The notes: a model not told the origin generated them from the sequence alone. Shown: positions 1 to 11,699, numbered from the stretch's first letter. The stretch: DNA of 64,000 bases from Tubulanus polymorphus (GCF_964204645.1 NC_134029.1:14748850-14812849), one strand, 5' to 3'. Numbers and translations: made by a program.

Positions 1-387
1 AGGTCCATAGTTGATCTTCGCTGCAGCTCGGGTGAGCTTCTCTAAAAAATCGTGTGCGCTCGAATCTGTGAGAAATTTGAGATTGTTAAACTGATTTAAA
101 AGTACCAAGTCTGATGTTACAGGACTAAATCTATGCATTAAATCATCTTTTATAGCCGCTTTCGTGGGAAAAACTTTTCCTCCAATCCATAATCTAGCTG
201 TTCCTGCCAAGGAAAGTTTTAAACGCTGAGTAACCTCGATAATCTCATTTGCATTGGCTGGGTCATGTAAATTATGTGCCTGCAAATAATCATTAAAGGA
301 CAGCCAGTGGGCGTATATTGATTCATAAGTAGAATTATCCCCTGTAAATTTGGGCCGGAGAAAATCTGTAGGTTTTAGTTGTGCCAT
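1..387 (-). CDS. LTR retrotransposon Gag, N-terminal part (cut by window edge)
   Basis: An uninterrupted minus-strand reading frame starts at an ATG at 387-385 and stays open to base 1, giving 129 residues with no stop. It begins MAQLKPTDFLRPKFTGD and continues with a hydrophilic helical region containing RLKLSLAGTARLWIGG and NQFNNLKFLTDSS. This is the style of a retrotransposon gag domain, where a short run of leucine-rich helices precedes the nucleocapsid knuckles. No knuckle is reached before the window ends. The minus strand upstream (388 onwards) would be the leader and 5' LTR. A TGGCGACCG string on the minus strand near 1149-1157 resembles a primer-binding site, but I could not define LTR ends. 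A Ty3/Gypsy-type origin is likely; the assignment rests on composition and motif style only. Confidence 0.6.
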   Translation of the reverse strand, partial: MAQLKPTDFLRPKFTGDNSTYESIYAHWLSFNDYLQAHNLHDPANANEIIEVTQRLKLSLAGTARLWIGGKVFPTKAAIKDDLMHRFSPVTSDLVLLNQFNNLKFLTDSSAHDFLEKLTRAAAKINYGP

Positions 388-660
388 TGCTAATCAGGAA
401 ACAAATGAAATAAACAATACTTATAAAGGAAATATATTGTACTCAAGTTCAGACTGGAATATGTACCTGTTATGATGTTACTTACCACAATATTACTACA
501 CGAATCTTAAACTAGTCATACGCTTCACTTAACTACACATATGCACGATAAAACAAATCAGTGAAAGACAATAAATGTAAGTAGTCAATAAATCGTTACA
601 GGTAGTTGAATTACCAGTAGTACACAATCGACAATAGTTGTAGTCCGGGGATACCATACG

Positions 661-832
661 ATGAAGTTGTAGATTCCTTCCAAGTTGTAGTCCGATACGA
701 TTCGATGTAGTTGTAGATTTCTTCCAAGTTGTAGTCCGATACAATTCGATGTAGTTGTAGATTCCTTCCAAGTTGTAGTCCGATTAAACGATAATGATCC
801 AATCTGATCCGATGTAGTCGTAGATCTCTTCC
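661..832. repeat. 44-bp minisatellite in the leader of the minus-strand LTR element
   Basis: About three and a half copies of a 44-bp unit containing GTAGTTGTAGATTCCTTCC and AAGTTGTAGTCCGATACRATT lie head to tail. The third copy is interrupted by a 20-base insertion. The short reading frames here are repeat translations, not genes. The position, just upstream of the minus-strand gag, suggests it belongs to that element's untranslated leader. Confidence 0.8.
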
Positions 833-2090
833 AATCAATCCAAAATGCTTTTAAACACGGAGCCGAAGTATCCTATGCAGGTTTCGCTTTTCGATTTTTA
901 TTAATTAACAACATTGTCGTTGATGTTCCAAGCTTATCCTGAATCAGTTATCCAAGATTAAACACCAACAATGTCTAACAGTTGTAAAATAACGAATAGA
1001 TGTTAACCGTTCAAACGTAAATCATGCCGAGCGAAGATTCAGCTGGATACATGTTAAAATACCATGAATGACTGAGACAATAATCTGTACGTACGGAACA
1101 CAGACTAAGCCGAACTATCGAAAAAAAGTTACCCTTTTGCGTAAGATTTCGGTCGCCACGTTCCTATTTACGTTGGAGCTCACACTGGTCCGTTGAATGA
1201 GCAGAACAGGACAACCAATGTTCATTCATTAACAGATTAAGCCGGCCATGCAAACAATACGAACAAAAGACAGCCTACCGTCTACGGATATAAGACGCGC
1301 CACGCGTTCGATGTCGTTGACGATTAATTAAATTGAATTTCAATTGACGCGATAAATCCAATTGGGTTCTCCACCATTTTGTGTTGATCTCCTCTCTCTT
1401 TTGCTTCGGGTTCCGAGTATCGAGTGGATTAAACCCTTAGAGGACAAACGATTAACTTCGATTTAACATATCTTTATTTTTCCGTCTCAAACACGCTTCT
1501 CTATGGCGTCCACACTCCCTCTACAAAATCACGTGACCCTTACATCACACAATCAATATTACTATATAACAGTATATTTCATAATTGCTCATTTTCACGA
1601 ATTCTTCTCATGACTACAGCGCCATAATTACCTTCAAATGATTTAGATTGCTCGCCGGATTCAATTATGAATGTTTCAGACAAACAACCATTAAGGCGGA
1701 TAATGTATTATCTTGCATAACTAAAAAATGCATGTATTCTCCCAGGACATAGAACCAAGAAACCTACGTATATAAATCGATTGATCTTTTTGAGAATACA
1801 ATTCAGCTGCAGATCAATAACTTATTTATTGACCAAAAAGACAATTTTAAAAATTAGATTTATGCAAATGATAAATATCAAATATTATCATATCTCTTAG
1901 TTTGCTTCTGTCCTAATTACTTACATTTGTGGCGGACTTCGTTTTTGTGTCTGTTTGTCATTGTCGGGAAATCCTTTCGAAAAAAATTGTCACTTGAAAT
2001 CCCGCTCGCCCGAAAAATCATCGCACTAAGTAGAGGTAAAAATAATATCCACGCGCCCGCAACAGAAGTCTTTGATAGTACTAAGTACTG
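833..2090. other. Non-coding stretch, possible leader/LTR of minus-strand retroelement then intron
   Basis: No reading frame of interest was seen. 1130-1160 contains the possible primer-binding string noted for the gag element. From about 1560 the sequence is AT-rich intron with no recognised motif. Confidence 0.4.
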
Positions 2091-2098
2091 GGTGTGAT

Positions 2099-2260
2099 AA
2101 CCTCGCGCAACTGATCATTACTATAAGCTGCGCGAACTACCTGGTCTAATTACCTCGTGCAACTGATCATGAAAATATCCTAGTTGCGCGAAAGTAACAA
2201 CTCGCGCAACTGATCATTACACGATCGCGTAACTGGTTCGCGCAGATCATCAGTTTCTGA
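2099..2260. repeat. Cluster of CTCGCGCAACTGATCAT direct and inverted copies
   Basis: Three direct copies of CTCGYGCAACTGATCAT begin near 2101, 2154 and 2202. Related inverted strings (TAGTTGCGCGAA near 2181, GCGCGAAC near 2129) lie between them, so the block can fold into several hairpins. It is GC-rich compared with its surroundings. No element family is recognised. Confidence 0.6.
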
Positions 2261-2271
2261 CTTTTACATAC

Positions 2272-2652
2272 CTGTTTTATTGGAACCTAGGCATATTTTG
2301 TTACTATGATCAATTGCAAAGTTGTAGTTCATGACATGTTCTATGATTGTGGTGAGTTACAAGGTTATTGGGTTTTGAATATGGTCACCTGGGGGCGTTG
2401 AATAGTAGAATAACTTAGTAATATCCATATTAAATGTGGAACGAGGCATATTATGTTATCACAATCAATTACAAAATCGTAGCTGCTGACATGTTCTTTG
2501 ATTATGGTTAGTTTCAATGATTATGGTTAGTTTTAAGGTCATTGGTTTTTGTGTATGGTCACCAGGGGTCCTTGAATATTGAAATCGTTAGATTGTTGAG
2601 CATTTGAAACCACTTCCCAAGTGGGCATGGTGTCCCTGGACCCCTAGTTTCA
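2272..2652 (+). repeat. Dispersed repeat family A, tail modules
   Basis: Contains two successive modules each starting like GAACCTAGGCATATTTTG, with ATGTTCTATGATTGTGGT and GGTCACCTGGGGGCGTTGAA, and ending in TGGTGTCCCTGGACCCCTAG. The same end sequence recurs at 7405-7545, 34763-34877, 40598-40790 and 45560-45622. This is a 5'-truncated copy of the family whose complete copy is at 44597-45622. Confidence 0.8.
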
Positions 2653-3688
2653 ATAAGTCACATCTCAGGTCGTTATATATGTACTAAAGTTTCTCCTGGT
2701 TAAGAAATCGCGGAAAGTACAATTACAATTTTGATTGCATTTGGCCTTTAAGATTAAGACCAAATTGAGGTATGTGAACTTTTGAAACACAATCATGTTT
2801 CATTCAACTTCTCTGTAAACGTTTTTAAAAATCTTAAACCAGTCTTATACTTGATAGAAATTATATCAATTATATCAAAATTATTTGCAATTATATCATT
2901 TAACATTTAAATAAACAAATCGTAACATTCATTTTATCAGTATATCATTGTCAATGAAAAGGATGGCTCCGACAATATCCAAATCATAGATAGATATAGT
3001 GAGATCAGTTAGGTTCGAAACCCTAGAAAACAACAACCTTCACCTTGCTCACGCGCATTCGATTGCAAGATGCGATAAATGATGAAATGCTGCGATCAGA
3101 CAATGCGAAAATAATATCTGGCCCCGATGATGTTCCCGGGACTGTGAATTCGAGAAATATCGAATCCTAACCTAACCCCCCTCCAAATTTTTTAATGCAA
3201 ATTTGAACGAATCAGAAGAACCACCTTGGTGATTATTGGTCCGTCATATGTCGGACCAACCGCACCGGTAGCTAAGCTGCTGCTCATTAATGGGGAGTCT
3301 GCAGAGTCCCGTTGATAGACTGTTTAGTAACGCATTTTCCTTGCCAAACATAATAAAGGCCAACTGAAAACCCCAAAAAATTGTGGAGTTTAAATGATAT
3401 GTTTTTCTAATGTGGCCGGAATCGATTATTAGCAGTATAATAAATCATTTCATCAGCCATAAGAATTAAATAGGAGAATTATGATTTTGAGATAACTCGA
3501 TCCTGAGAGAATATTGTCATTGTATCTATGTTATGAGTTATCTGGTTGCCAGGATTAAAAGTAAATTACAAAAATTTTTTCTAGCTATTATTTGCTACAT
3601 CTTATTGTTATTATTTGATCCATGATTTTATAATGTTTACAATTTTTTAAATATATTTTAATTAATGACTCAACTGTTCTATATTCAG
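2653..3688. other. DMXL intron, nothing recognised
   Basis: AT-rich intron ending in the acceptor TATATTCAG at 3688. A GGTTCGAAACC string near 3010 resembles a tRNA B box, but no A box was found nearby. Nothing else stood out. Confidence 0.4.
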
Positions 3689-3944
3689 GTTTGTACCCAG
3701 CCACTCAGTCTCCCAGATGGTGTTGAAGTTATCAAAGCAACTGAAGCAGCTGGTCATCTAAGCTCAGCTTCTATATATCCAGCATGCTTTGCACCATATC
3801 TGTTTGCAACAGCATGTTCCGATGGCTGCATTCGCTTTTGGAAATGCCACGTAATGGAATCTGATGGTTTTGATCCTAAATATGAATGGTTTGAATGGGA
3901 AATGATGATTCCCAGCTCAGATACTAGTGTTGTACATATTCCTG
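3689..3944 (+). CDS. DMXL2: DMXL exon (first in window), WD40 region
   Basis: The 256-bp exon follows acceptor ATATTCAG and ends at donor CCTG|GTAAGT. It enters in phase 0 and leaves in phase 1. It encodes VCTQPLSLPDGVEV... with GHLSSASIYPACFAPYLFA and TACSDGCIRFWKC, a WD40 blade motif conserved across DMXL proteins. The reading frame continues 77 bases past the donor before a stop, so the donor, not the stop, defines the exon end. Earlier exons are upstream of the window. Confidence 0.93.
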
Positions 3945-4705
3945 GTAAGTCAATTGTTAAGTCAAACGAAGTATCTGTAAAAGTCATATTGGTCATCTCA
4001 TATAATGTGTATAATGTTTGAATATTCTTTCAAGAATGTCAAAGATTAGTAAGTGTCTACATGAGGAATTTTGGATTAGTTCTCATTGTTTACATCGGGG
4101 AATACACTTTTGTTGCTATTTTCTCAATATTAAGGCTGGGAGTCCAATTTCAGTGCAATAGCAAGAATCTACAAATCAAATGAAATCTACAAGATGGCAT
4201 TTTGACAAACAAGAAGCCACTTTATTGCACACACGTCGCCTCCATTGTATGTCATGGGATGAACAAGTTTTTGGGGAAGTTTTAAACACACTTTGATGGA
4301 TTGACTCAGGTTCATAAATGCTCCTGTCCTCAACCCATCACTGCCCAGAATTTCGAATTCAATTATTTGCTGCAGTTTTCATACGCTTAGTATTATGTTC
4401 CTTTCCTAAATAAGGGGCACATTTTAATTAATTTACAATTTCATGATAAAGAAACTATAATTTCGGAAGAGTATCCAGATAGTTAAATAATAATAAGAAC
4501 GCAACTATCACAATCTTCATGATGATAATGAGTTTATTTACATGTTCAAACGTTTCGATCGATTTCGACTCATCTCTTCGAGTCCTTTTTAAGAAATGAC
4601 ATGAAAAGATACAAGCTATGTATAGTATAATGTTACTAATTACAGAGAATATCATGCAGGCGTGAAGTGGCCTAGTTTACAAAGTACAAATGGATTATAA
4701 ACATA

Positions 4706-5110
4706 TCAAAATACGTTCAGTAAAAATGAGACACCATGAGTAGAAAGTTGTTTGTTAATACTTGGTTTTTTGGATTTTATATATAATGCCTCTTTGATGG
4801 TGATTTCAAAGTCATTTTTTCCAGAATCAACGATTGAAAAGTTGTTTTTTAAAGAAAAATTTGATGCACAATTTTTACATGATGTTAAATGTTCCTTAAT
4901 TGCTGAAGGCGAAGTTCCATGCTCCTTTACCCTTGTGGCCAAATGTCGCATTGTTTTACCAATGTATGTGTTATTTGCATCACGCAAACATTTGAATTTA
5001 TAAATAACATTGGCCAACAAGGGTGAAGGAGTATGGGACTTGAGTGAAAAGTAGTTCCTAATTTTGAAAGAAATATCCATGTTGCATATTAGTTGCATAA
5101 GCAGTAGTTG
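4706..5110 (-). pseudogene. Penelope-like GIY-YIG endonuclease domain, inverted left copy
   Basis: The minus-strand reading frame carries the Penelope C-terminal endonuclease domain: NVIYKFKC, NTYIGKTMRHLATRV and EHGTSPSAIKEHLTSC, and the catalytic-glutamate region ITIKEALYI ending near KPSIN. A 17-base stretch present in the right copy (near 5358-5374) is missing here. The frame 5' of about 5085 is not homologous to the other copy. It lacks all reverse transcriptase motifs and so is an inactive 5'-truncated fragment. Over the shared part it is nearly identical to the right copy, which suggests insertion as one event. Confidence 0.88.
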
Positions 5111-5123
5111 GTTTGTTTTCTCA

Positions 5124-5739
5124 CAAGAAATTGATTTCCTAAAAAACGTTTTCCACAAAAATGGCTACCCGCAGGATTTGTTTAATTCGTGTCTTAGAAG
5201 ATCTTTTGAATAGCAAATGTAGTGATGATACTCCCGCTAGTATGGTCAGGGAAGATAAGGTCGAAACATTTTTTTTCGTTCCTTACATAGGCCTCCCTTC
5301 GATTATATTTGGCAGAAAACTCAAGAGTCAATTCAAACAATATTACAACATGGATATTCGTATTGTCTTTACTTCTTTCAAAATTAGGAACTACTTTTCA
5401 CTCAAGTCCCATACTCCTTCACCCTTGTTGGCCAATGTTATTTATAAATTCAAATGTTTGCGTGATGCAAATAACACATACATTGGTAAAACAATGCGAC
5501 ATTTGGCCACAAGGGTAAAGGAGCATGGAACTTCGCCTTCAGCAATTAAGGAACATTTAACATCATGTAAAAATTGTGCATCAAATTTTTCTTTAAAAAA
5601 CAACTTTTCAATCGTTGATTCTGGAAAAAATGACTTTGAAATCACCATCAAAGAGGCATTATATATAAAATCCAAAAAACCAAGTATTAACAAACAACTT
5701 TCTACACATGGTGTCTCATTTTTACTGAACGTATTTTGA
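5124..5739 (+). pseudogene. Penelope-like element C-terminal RT linker plus GIY-YIG domain, right copy
   Basis: Translation from 5124 reads EIDFLKNVFHKNGYPQDLF, the usual linker after the Penelope reverse transcriptase. That frame stops near 5210, and the remainder (KVETFFFVPYIGLPSIIFG..., then NVIYKFKC, TYIGKT, EALYIKSKKPSIN, stop at 5739) continues in the next frame. A one-base indel close to 5205-5215 therefore breaks the gene. The GIY-YIG nuclease part (about residues 95-190 of the open section) looks intact. The 3' tail contains CGAAGAGATGAG and GATCGAAACG, a sequence of the type derived from hammerhead ribozymes in this element class. Confidence 0.88.
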
Positions 5740-6016
5740 TATGTTTATAATCCATTTGTACTTTGTAAACTAGGCCACTTCACGCCTGCATGATATTCTC
5801 TGTTATTAGTAACAGTATACTATACATAGTTTGTATCTTGTCATGTCATTTCTTGAAAAGGACTCGAAGAGATGAGTCGAAATCGATCGAAACGTTTGAA
5901 CATGTAAATAAACTCATTATCATCATGAAGATTGTGATAGTTGCGTTCTTATTATTATAAAGAAACTACTCTGAAACAGATTCTGGGTAATGAGTTTTAA
6001 AGATTTCTGTTAATAG

Positions 6017-6157
6017 GAAAACCCATGACAGTTAGCTGTGCATACAGTGGTAGGGTTGCTGTAGCTTACAGGATGGGTGATGTCCGTAGTAGTTCTGATG
6101 ATCCTGACAATAAATTTGTGAATTTGTATGTTGCAATTCATGAATGCGAATCAACAG
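6017..6157 (+). CDS. DMXL2: DMXL exon, WD40 region
   Basis: The 141-bp exon lies between acceptor TTAATAG and donor CAACAG|GTATGT, phase 1 in and phase 1 out. With the preceding G it reads GKPMTVSCAYSGRVAVAYR..., ending VAIHECESTG. The CAYSGR/AVAY and ECESTG strings are characteristic of the DMXL propeller. Confidence 0.93.
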
Positions 6158-6499
6158 GTATGTAAAATTGAAGAAACCCCACAATTTGAAGAAACAAAAC
6201 CTCAATAGGGCATGTCCCAGCAGATTCACAAATATGAAGTTGCTTGGAGGACAGGTCATTGGATCATATTTTACCTTCAATAAAAATGGTTACATGATGT
6301 TCATAAAAACAAACAGGCTAAACATCTTAAAATCATTTCAAAAATCATCATTTAACTACCAAATAGTAGGGAGATAAGCCATTTCTAATTTACTTGCCAT
6401 GAATCTTAGAGAACTGTGCTGGTGTACGGGTTTCTGATTGAGCGTTGATATTCTTATCACAGTAGCATGTCATGCCTCGGGTGACAAAGCAACTGGTTT

Positions 6500-7000
6500 C
6501 CGGAGCTAAGGCCCTTTGACTGTGCAACTGACCATATATTAGTATGTATCATCTATAGCAGTATCGTCTACTGTTTAAATTACGGGCTTTATTTTAAGAT
6601 TTAAGATTGTATTTCAAGATGGATTTCTATGAAATCTTTAGTTCATTTAGTTTTTGGAAGGAATATTTTTATTTGCACTACAGAAAATATTATTGACAAT
6701 TATGCAAAGTCCAGGAAGAATAGCTTTTTCTCAAATTTGATGGATGACCTTTATATGCTAATTAGTCATTCGCTCGTACTGCAAATTCAATCAAATTTTA
6801 TTCTACCAAAAATACCAAATCCAATTCAATAATACTTTTTTGAACAAATAAAACATTGAATCCAATTCAATTTTGCTTTATTGGACAACTTTCAGAAAAT
6901 CCAATTCAATGGTGTACTCGCAGTGCTACTGTGGCAATCGAGGATTCCACTTATGGCAGGCGTGTTCAATTTTCTTCTACATTTCAATTTAATCTGAATG
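6500..7000 (+). repeat. Dispersed repeat family B copy
   Basis: Contains AAGGCCCTTTGACTGTGCAACTGA, then GTATCGTCTACTGTTT, ATTTCTATGAAATCTTTAG, a TTTTTATTTGCACTACAGAAAA block, a TAGCTTTTTCTCAAAT block and GACCTTTATATGCTAATTAG. The same ordered blocks occur at 25189-26063, 61043-61330 and 63021-63345, with a partial copy at 50395-50450. The short reading frame at 6629 falls inside the repeat and is not a gene. Confidence 0.75.
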
Positions 7001-7404
7001 AACTTTTCTCTTAAATGAATCAAATATTTCTGAAAACTATTCCGATATCTGGGTAGAAGAACGAAAGTATTTCATATTTGGTAGGTTCTGCAATTATATA
7101 TGGATTCGGGAGTCTAAAAATCCAGTTCAAAGTTAATTGAAAATGAACTAATTTTGACGACGAATAACCATCTGCTTGTCATGCCATCTGGCAGGATAGC
7201 TGGTTTTGGGGGTACCCCATTCTATTCCACATTCAAATCAATGAGACAAAGGGAAAAGATTGATCTGAGTAATGTGCTATTCGTTTTAAACTTGTTATGT
7301 GCAATAGGTTAGGTCGAGTCGAATTCACGCTTTTTCTTACTCAAGCGGCTAAGTGAACCGTGTCCGATGCTGTCGAAGGATCCTTTTTGGATTACACCTT
7401 GAAA

Positions 7405-7545
7405 TTAGCTTTCTTGCTAAGTTTCAAGGTCATTGATTTCAGTATATGATCATCAGGGTGTGTTAAATATTGAAATGGTTGAATTGTTGACCATTTGAAA
7501 CCATTTCCCCAATGGTCATGGTGTCTGGACCCCTATTTTATTGGT
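7405..7545 (+). repeat. Dispersed repeat family A, tail fragment
   Basis: Ends TTGAATTGTTGACCATTTGA, then CATGGTGTCTGGACCCCTA, matching the 3' end of family A. The 5' part is missing. Confidence 0.7.
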
Positions 7546-8210
7546 TTACGAATTTTTTTTACCCGCTTTTTGGTGGCACTTTTTTATACCAATTGTGGTG
7601 CAGATTTGTATGAGCGCAAACGGTTCATGACATGAGCGTCTAGCCGCATTCAAAGCACCGGGATCGCAACTTGATTCCTCGGAGATTTCTGCCGAAAACG
7701 ATATTTTCGACGGCCTTTTGATAGGATATTATTTGTTTGCAATTAAGCAACAGCTGACAGCATTATCCATGCATAGCTGATAACCTTGGTGCCAGGTACT
7801 TTGTAACATTGATTTGTTGAACTGTTGGGCACTATCCAAAAATGACATGCCCATCTCATCACAGAACTTGCATAGTCATGACGTAATTTGGGAACAACTA
7901 TTTTTCAAAACGATGTAAAATACTTCGGAGCAGCGTAAGATTTGATAGTAAAACGATTAGTTCAACTGTTTGTCCATTTTGGTCCTTTTAGGACCTACAT
8001 TAGTATGTAATCCCAAAACTCAGCTGGGTCGTTCTCTCAAACTAACCAAATTAACATTTGTTATAGAGTAGAGGATTTGTTTTCAGTTTGGCTTATTTTG
8101 GAACCACAATCAAATACAGAAAATTGTAGTTCATCACATGCCTGACAAGATAACCCATAACCCATAATCCCAACAGTAGATACGCATCTAGCAGATGGTG
8201 TAGTTTTAGA
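7546..8210. other. DMXL intron, nothing recognised
   Basis: No coding potential, RNA gene or repeat was identified in this AT-rich stretch. Confidence 0.35.
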
Positions 8211-8265
8211 ATATAATAACAACATTACTGAATTTAATTATAATAACAACATTACTGAATTTAAG
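8211..8265. repeat. 26-bp direct duplication just upstream of an exon
   Basis: ATAATAACAACATTACTGAATTTA occurs twice in tandem, ending 20 bases before the exon at 8286, between the likely branch region and the acceptor. Confidence 0.75.
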
Positions 8266-8285
8266 CAAGATTTCTTTTATTTCAG

Positions 8286-8513
8286 GGGGTTCTCAGTGGA
8301 ATTTAGAGGATACCATTGAACTAAAAAATATCTCCATTCCTGATCCAAAATCAGAGATTGACCTCAGAGTGATTTATGGTGCAACGGGAACTTCACCTGA
8401 TGAACCTACATCATCGCGAATTCCATCTCTCTCACAAGGCAAAGTTCATAGATCTTCGTCAATTCCAAGTCTAAGCACCATTTACAGTGTAAAGAAATAC
8501 ATAGCAGAAAAAG
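8286..8513 (+). CDS. DMXL2: DMXL exon, WD40/linker region
   Basis: The 228-bp exon begins after TTTATTTCAG and ends at AAAAAG|GTTTGT, a weak GT donor; phase 1 in and out. It encodes GGSQWNLEDTIELKN..., DPKSEIDLRVIYG and a serine-rich stretch IPSLSQGKVHRSSSIPSLS, ending IYSVKKYIAEKG. The Trp-Asn/Leu-Glu start matches the end of the ECESTG-GSEW segment of DMXL proteins. Confidence 0.9.
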
Positions 8514-10233
8514 GTTTGTAATCAGGCTATACAATTACATTGTCTTGTCAATGTCTTAGCCCAAAGAAACATACCTTTGTTTACAGTGTTCACCGACTTG
8601 TCAGAAGGTGCAGACCAAAAATATTTTTTGGAATTACTTGAAGAAAAAGTAGTGAAGAACAAATTTTGACCGTTTCAGCTTGCGAGAATTTGATGAAAGA
8701 TTTATCACATGTATATGTGCCATCGGTGCTTCATTGAATATTTTTTTGATTGCCTTTTCTATACTCGATCATGTGAGCGTGAGTGCTGAACACACACTTA
8801 CACAGTACATACACTATTATGGTGCATTCCTAGGTTTTTAATCCTGCTAAACTTAAATTTCCTGTTCATGAAGCAAACTGACTCTTTCAATATAATGCGT
8901 GTGGTGACATCACTGCTGTGAAACTAAGCATGGGGTTCAGTGTCAGCTAAGCAGGAAATCTATAGTTGTATCGAAATGCAACAATCTACTAGTATCCCAA
9001 ATGCTGCCTAATCAGCCCCAGATCACTTAGGCAGCCGCACCTGTATGGACAAGACGTGCCTGCGTGGGAGAGCTGAGCCAAGTGTGCAGGGTGGTAGGAT
9101 AAACCCTCGACCCTGAACATCATACTGACCATTGATGCAAGTTCTACTGGGAAATCTTGGAAAACAGACTGGACCTTCAAGTCCCCCCAGGCAAATACTG
9201 CCAGAATAGGGGATGATGGATCTATGAACTTAGCAACGAATATTCCTGTTTCACTCACTGAATGCACTATATATGAAATCTATAAAACAACAACATCATT
9301 CCTTCACTATATTCATAGCTCTACTGCTGGCTATCCATCGTATGTTTTATTGTGTTATGTATAGCGGTAGCAACGCTTTACACGGGATAGAATTTAGGAA
9401 CCTTGAACAACTTCTAAAAGGATTAAATACGCTTTGAACGCTTGTTATGCGGTGCGGGATTACGGACTGTAATTCATTGGATCATTTCAGACGTACAGTG
9501 CTTATTTCACCTCATGCTTATTTCATGCTCTTAATCAAATCTATGAGTTTGCCATAGCTTTGTTGTTCATAAAGCGTACCAAAAGCTTGTATTATTAAGT
9601 GGTGCAACATGTATGGAACTGTTAGTTTGACTACAATGACGTCTACTATCATGAGTTTTTCACAGCAAATATGCACCTGCTGTGTACGGGGAGCTGGTAA
9701 AAATAGACGACTATAAAGTATTATTTCTCAGTAATGGCTGTACTAAAATCAAAATTAGTAACATACCTATCATTTAAACACGTATCTCATTCAAAAAGTA
9801 TGTTTTACACAAAATTCTATTTAGTGGGCATTTGACCTTTGTGATAAAATCTTACAGTTAACAGAATTTGATCATGTCATGGCGCTTTGTTTCGTGAATA
9901 AATATGTAACCCGTATTTAGATAGAATGAAGTAAGTTTTCTTTATAACTAAGAACCTTAATTTTCAGTAGAAATTGTCGATTTACATATGCTGATAATTT
10001 GGATATCGAAATTAGTAGTGATGGAAAATTTCAAATTGCTAGACAAATTTCGGCAAATTTATGATGTGTTTCTAACTTATCAGTTACTCATCCCACAACT
10101 CTACCATAAATCTCCCAGAAAGTTTGAATAATTGAAATTGACAAAACAATATCATGCAGGAAGATGCGTTAGGTAGTTAATTTTTTGGGATAATTCTCAA
10201 TCATTTCAAATACTCATATTTTTGATTTTTTAG
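8514..10233. other. DMXL intron, no supported gene
   Basis: A minus-strand frame at 9267-8989 (92 codons, cysteine-containing C-terminus) was considered, but it has no recognisable domain. The rest is AT-rich without clear motifs. The acceptor TTTTTTAG at 10233 ends the intron. Confidence 0.4.
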
Positions 10234-11547
10234 GAAACAAATATGGTGTTTTAAAGCAAAAGCATTTGATTCAGCTTGACTGGGTGCCAATGGAAGATGG
10301 TTCTCATATTCTGACAGTTGGAGTAGGATCTAAAGTCATGATGTATGGACAAGTTTCGAAAGAAATTGCCCATGCTATGCAAAAAGGCCAACAAACCCAG
10401 TCACGACCCATGCTCCAGAAAAGTAAATCAATGACGGTTAAACATGCATCAGAAGAGATTTGTTGGATGAAACTTCGTTGTATTGACTTACAGACAGCTG
10501 ATGGTTTACCCCCATTACCAATGCATGTCTCATGGGTCAGAGATGGTATATTGGTAGTTGGAATGGATAATGAAATGCATGTTTATTCTCAATGGAGAAG
10601 TCATTCTGAAGGCTATGAAACGATTAGTGACAATGAGGAAAATGATAAGCGCAGTTTGACAGATTTCAATTTGTTGTCATCGTCAAACGCCACATTAACT
10701 ATGGCTAAAAAGAATTCCAGTTTCATTGGTTTAAAAACTTCTGCTTCATCATCTAGCTTATTGATGCTTGGCATTACTGAAACATCAATGAAAAGGAAGG
10801 ATAAAGATAGAGAGGGTATAAAAAAGTCTTCTTCGAATAGCGATAGTACAACCAGTCTTGGTTGGATTCAGGACTGTGGACTCTTTGAGGCCGCTAGAAT
10901 TGCAAACCCCGTTTTGCCCCAATATCATCCTAAACAACTATTAGAACTATTGAATTTCGGTAAAATTCGTCGCGTGAAGGGGATTCTTGCACATTTGGTC
11001 CGATGTATTTCTGGAAGTGGTGCAATAACGAAATCATCAAATCAGAACAAAACAAGGCGTATGTCATTTAGTGCTAAGTTCAGCCCAACTGACGCACAAC
11101 TGACGGAAGAAGTGCTAGATTATATTGAAATAAATTCCATTCCACCACTTCCTATTTATGCAATTCTCAGTGCCGATAATGATAGTTTCTGTCAGCAAGA
11201 TATCAAGGCAGCATCACCCTATTACCATTCAACAATGGCTATTGGAACAGACTATTCATCTTTGTTCAATACTCCTCATGACTATTCAGATGCATACCAG
11301 GACAGAGGAGATACTGAGGATGATAGTGTATTTGAAAAAACACATAAACTACTTTCATCTAGTTCTATGAATCCAAACTATTTTGGACCAGCGCAGGCAC
11401 ATCTATTATCTCGTCACTTGACGCACATGCAGCTTCCTGGTTTATCAAGTTTGGATCAGATGTATTTGCTTGCTCTTGCTGATACAGTTTCCAACACAAA
11501 ATCAGACTTTAGTGATCATTTTGCTCCAGACAGAGCTGTAAAAAATG
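10234..11547 (+). CDS. DMXL2: DMXL exon, end of propeller and start of Rav1-type domain
   Basis: This 1,314-bp exon is the largest coding block, phase 1 in and phase 1 out (AAAAATG|GTAAGA). It encodes GNKYGVLKQKHLIQLDWVP, EDGSHILTVGVGSKVMMYG and HVSWVRDGILVVGMDNEMH, the last WD40 blades. A Ser-rich, basic linker of about 100 residues follows, then LFEAARIANPVLPQYHPKQL and GKIRRVKGILAHLVRC, a signature of the Rav1p C-terminal domain of RAVE/DMXL proteins. Near the end come AQAHLLSRHLTHMQLPGLSS and LALADTVSN. The frame closes 30 bases beyond the donor, in intron sequence. Confidence 0.95.
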
Positions 11548-11699
11548 GTAAGACTTCCAGATTTCCTGATGATATTTAATGATTTAGCAGGTTTGACTAC
11601 TTGTTTTGTAAGTAGTAGTCAGACCTTGATAAATCACTTTTATGAGGCCCATTTATATCTAGCATTCACTTTTCGTCAATTTGTTCTGATGGCTGTCCA

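Larger units (their letters stand above)
4446..5968. mobile_element. Penelope-like element: two inverted GIY-YIG copies with 12-bp direct repeat
   Basis: 4485-5110 and 5335-5957 are inverted copies of the 3' half of a Penelope-like retroelement, each with the same GIY-YIG reading frame and the same tail. The right copy extends further 5' (from about 5124). ATAAAGAAACTA occurs at 4446-4457 and again at 5957-5968, consistent with a target-site duplication. About 27 bases between the left direct repeat and the inverted repeat (4458-4484) are unmatched. Penelope elements are known to insert with partial copies in tandem or inverted order and with variable-length duplications. No reverse transcriptase core remains. 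Confidence 0.88.

Noticed and set aside
3945-4021. Extension of the first exon to a stop at 4021
   Set aside because: A consensus donor at 3945 joins in phase to the next conserved exon; the tail is intron.
8989-9267. Minus-strand 92-codon frame with a cysteine-containing C-terminus
   Set aside because: No recognisable domain, no continuation, and it lies in intron sequence; chance frame or highly decayed repeat.
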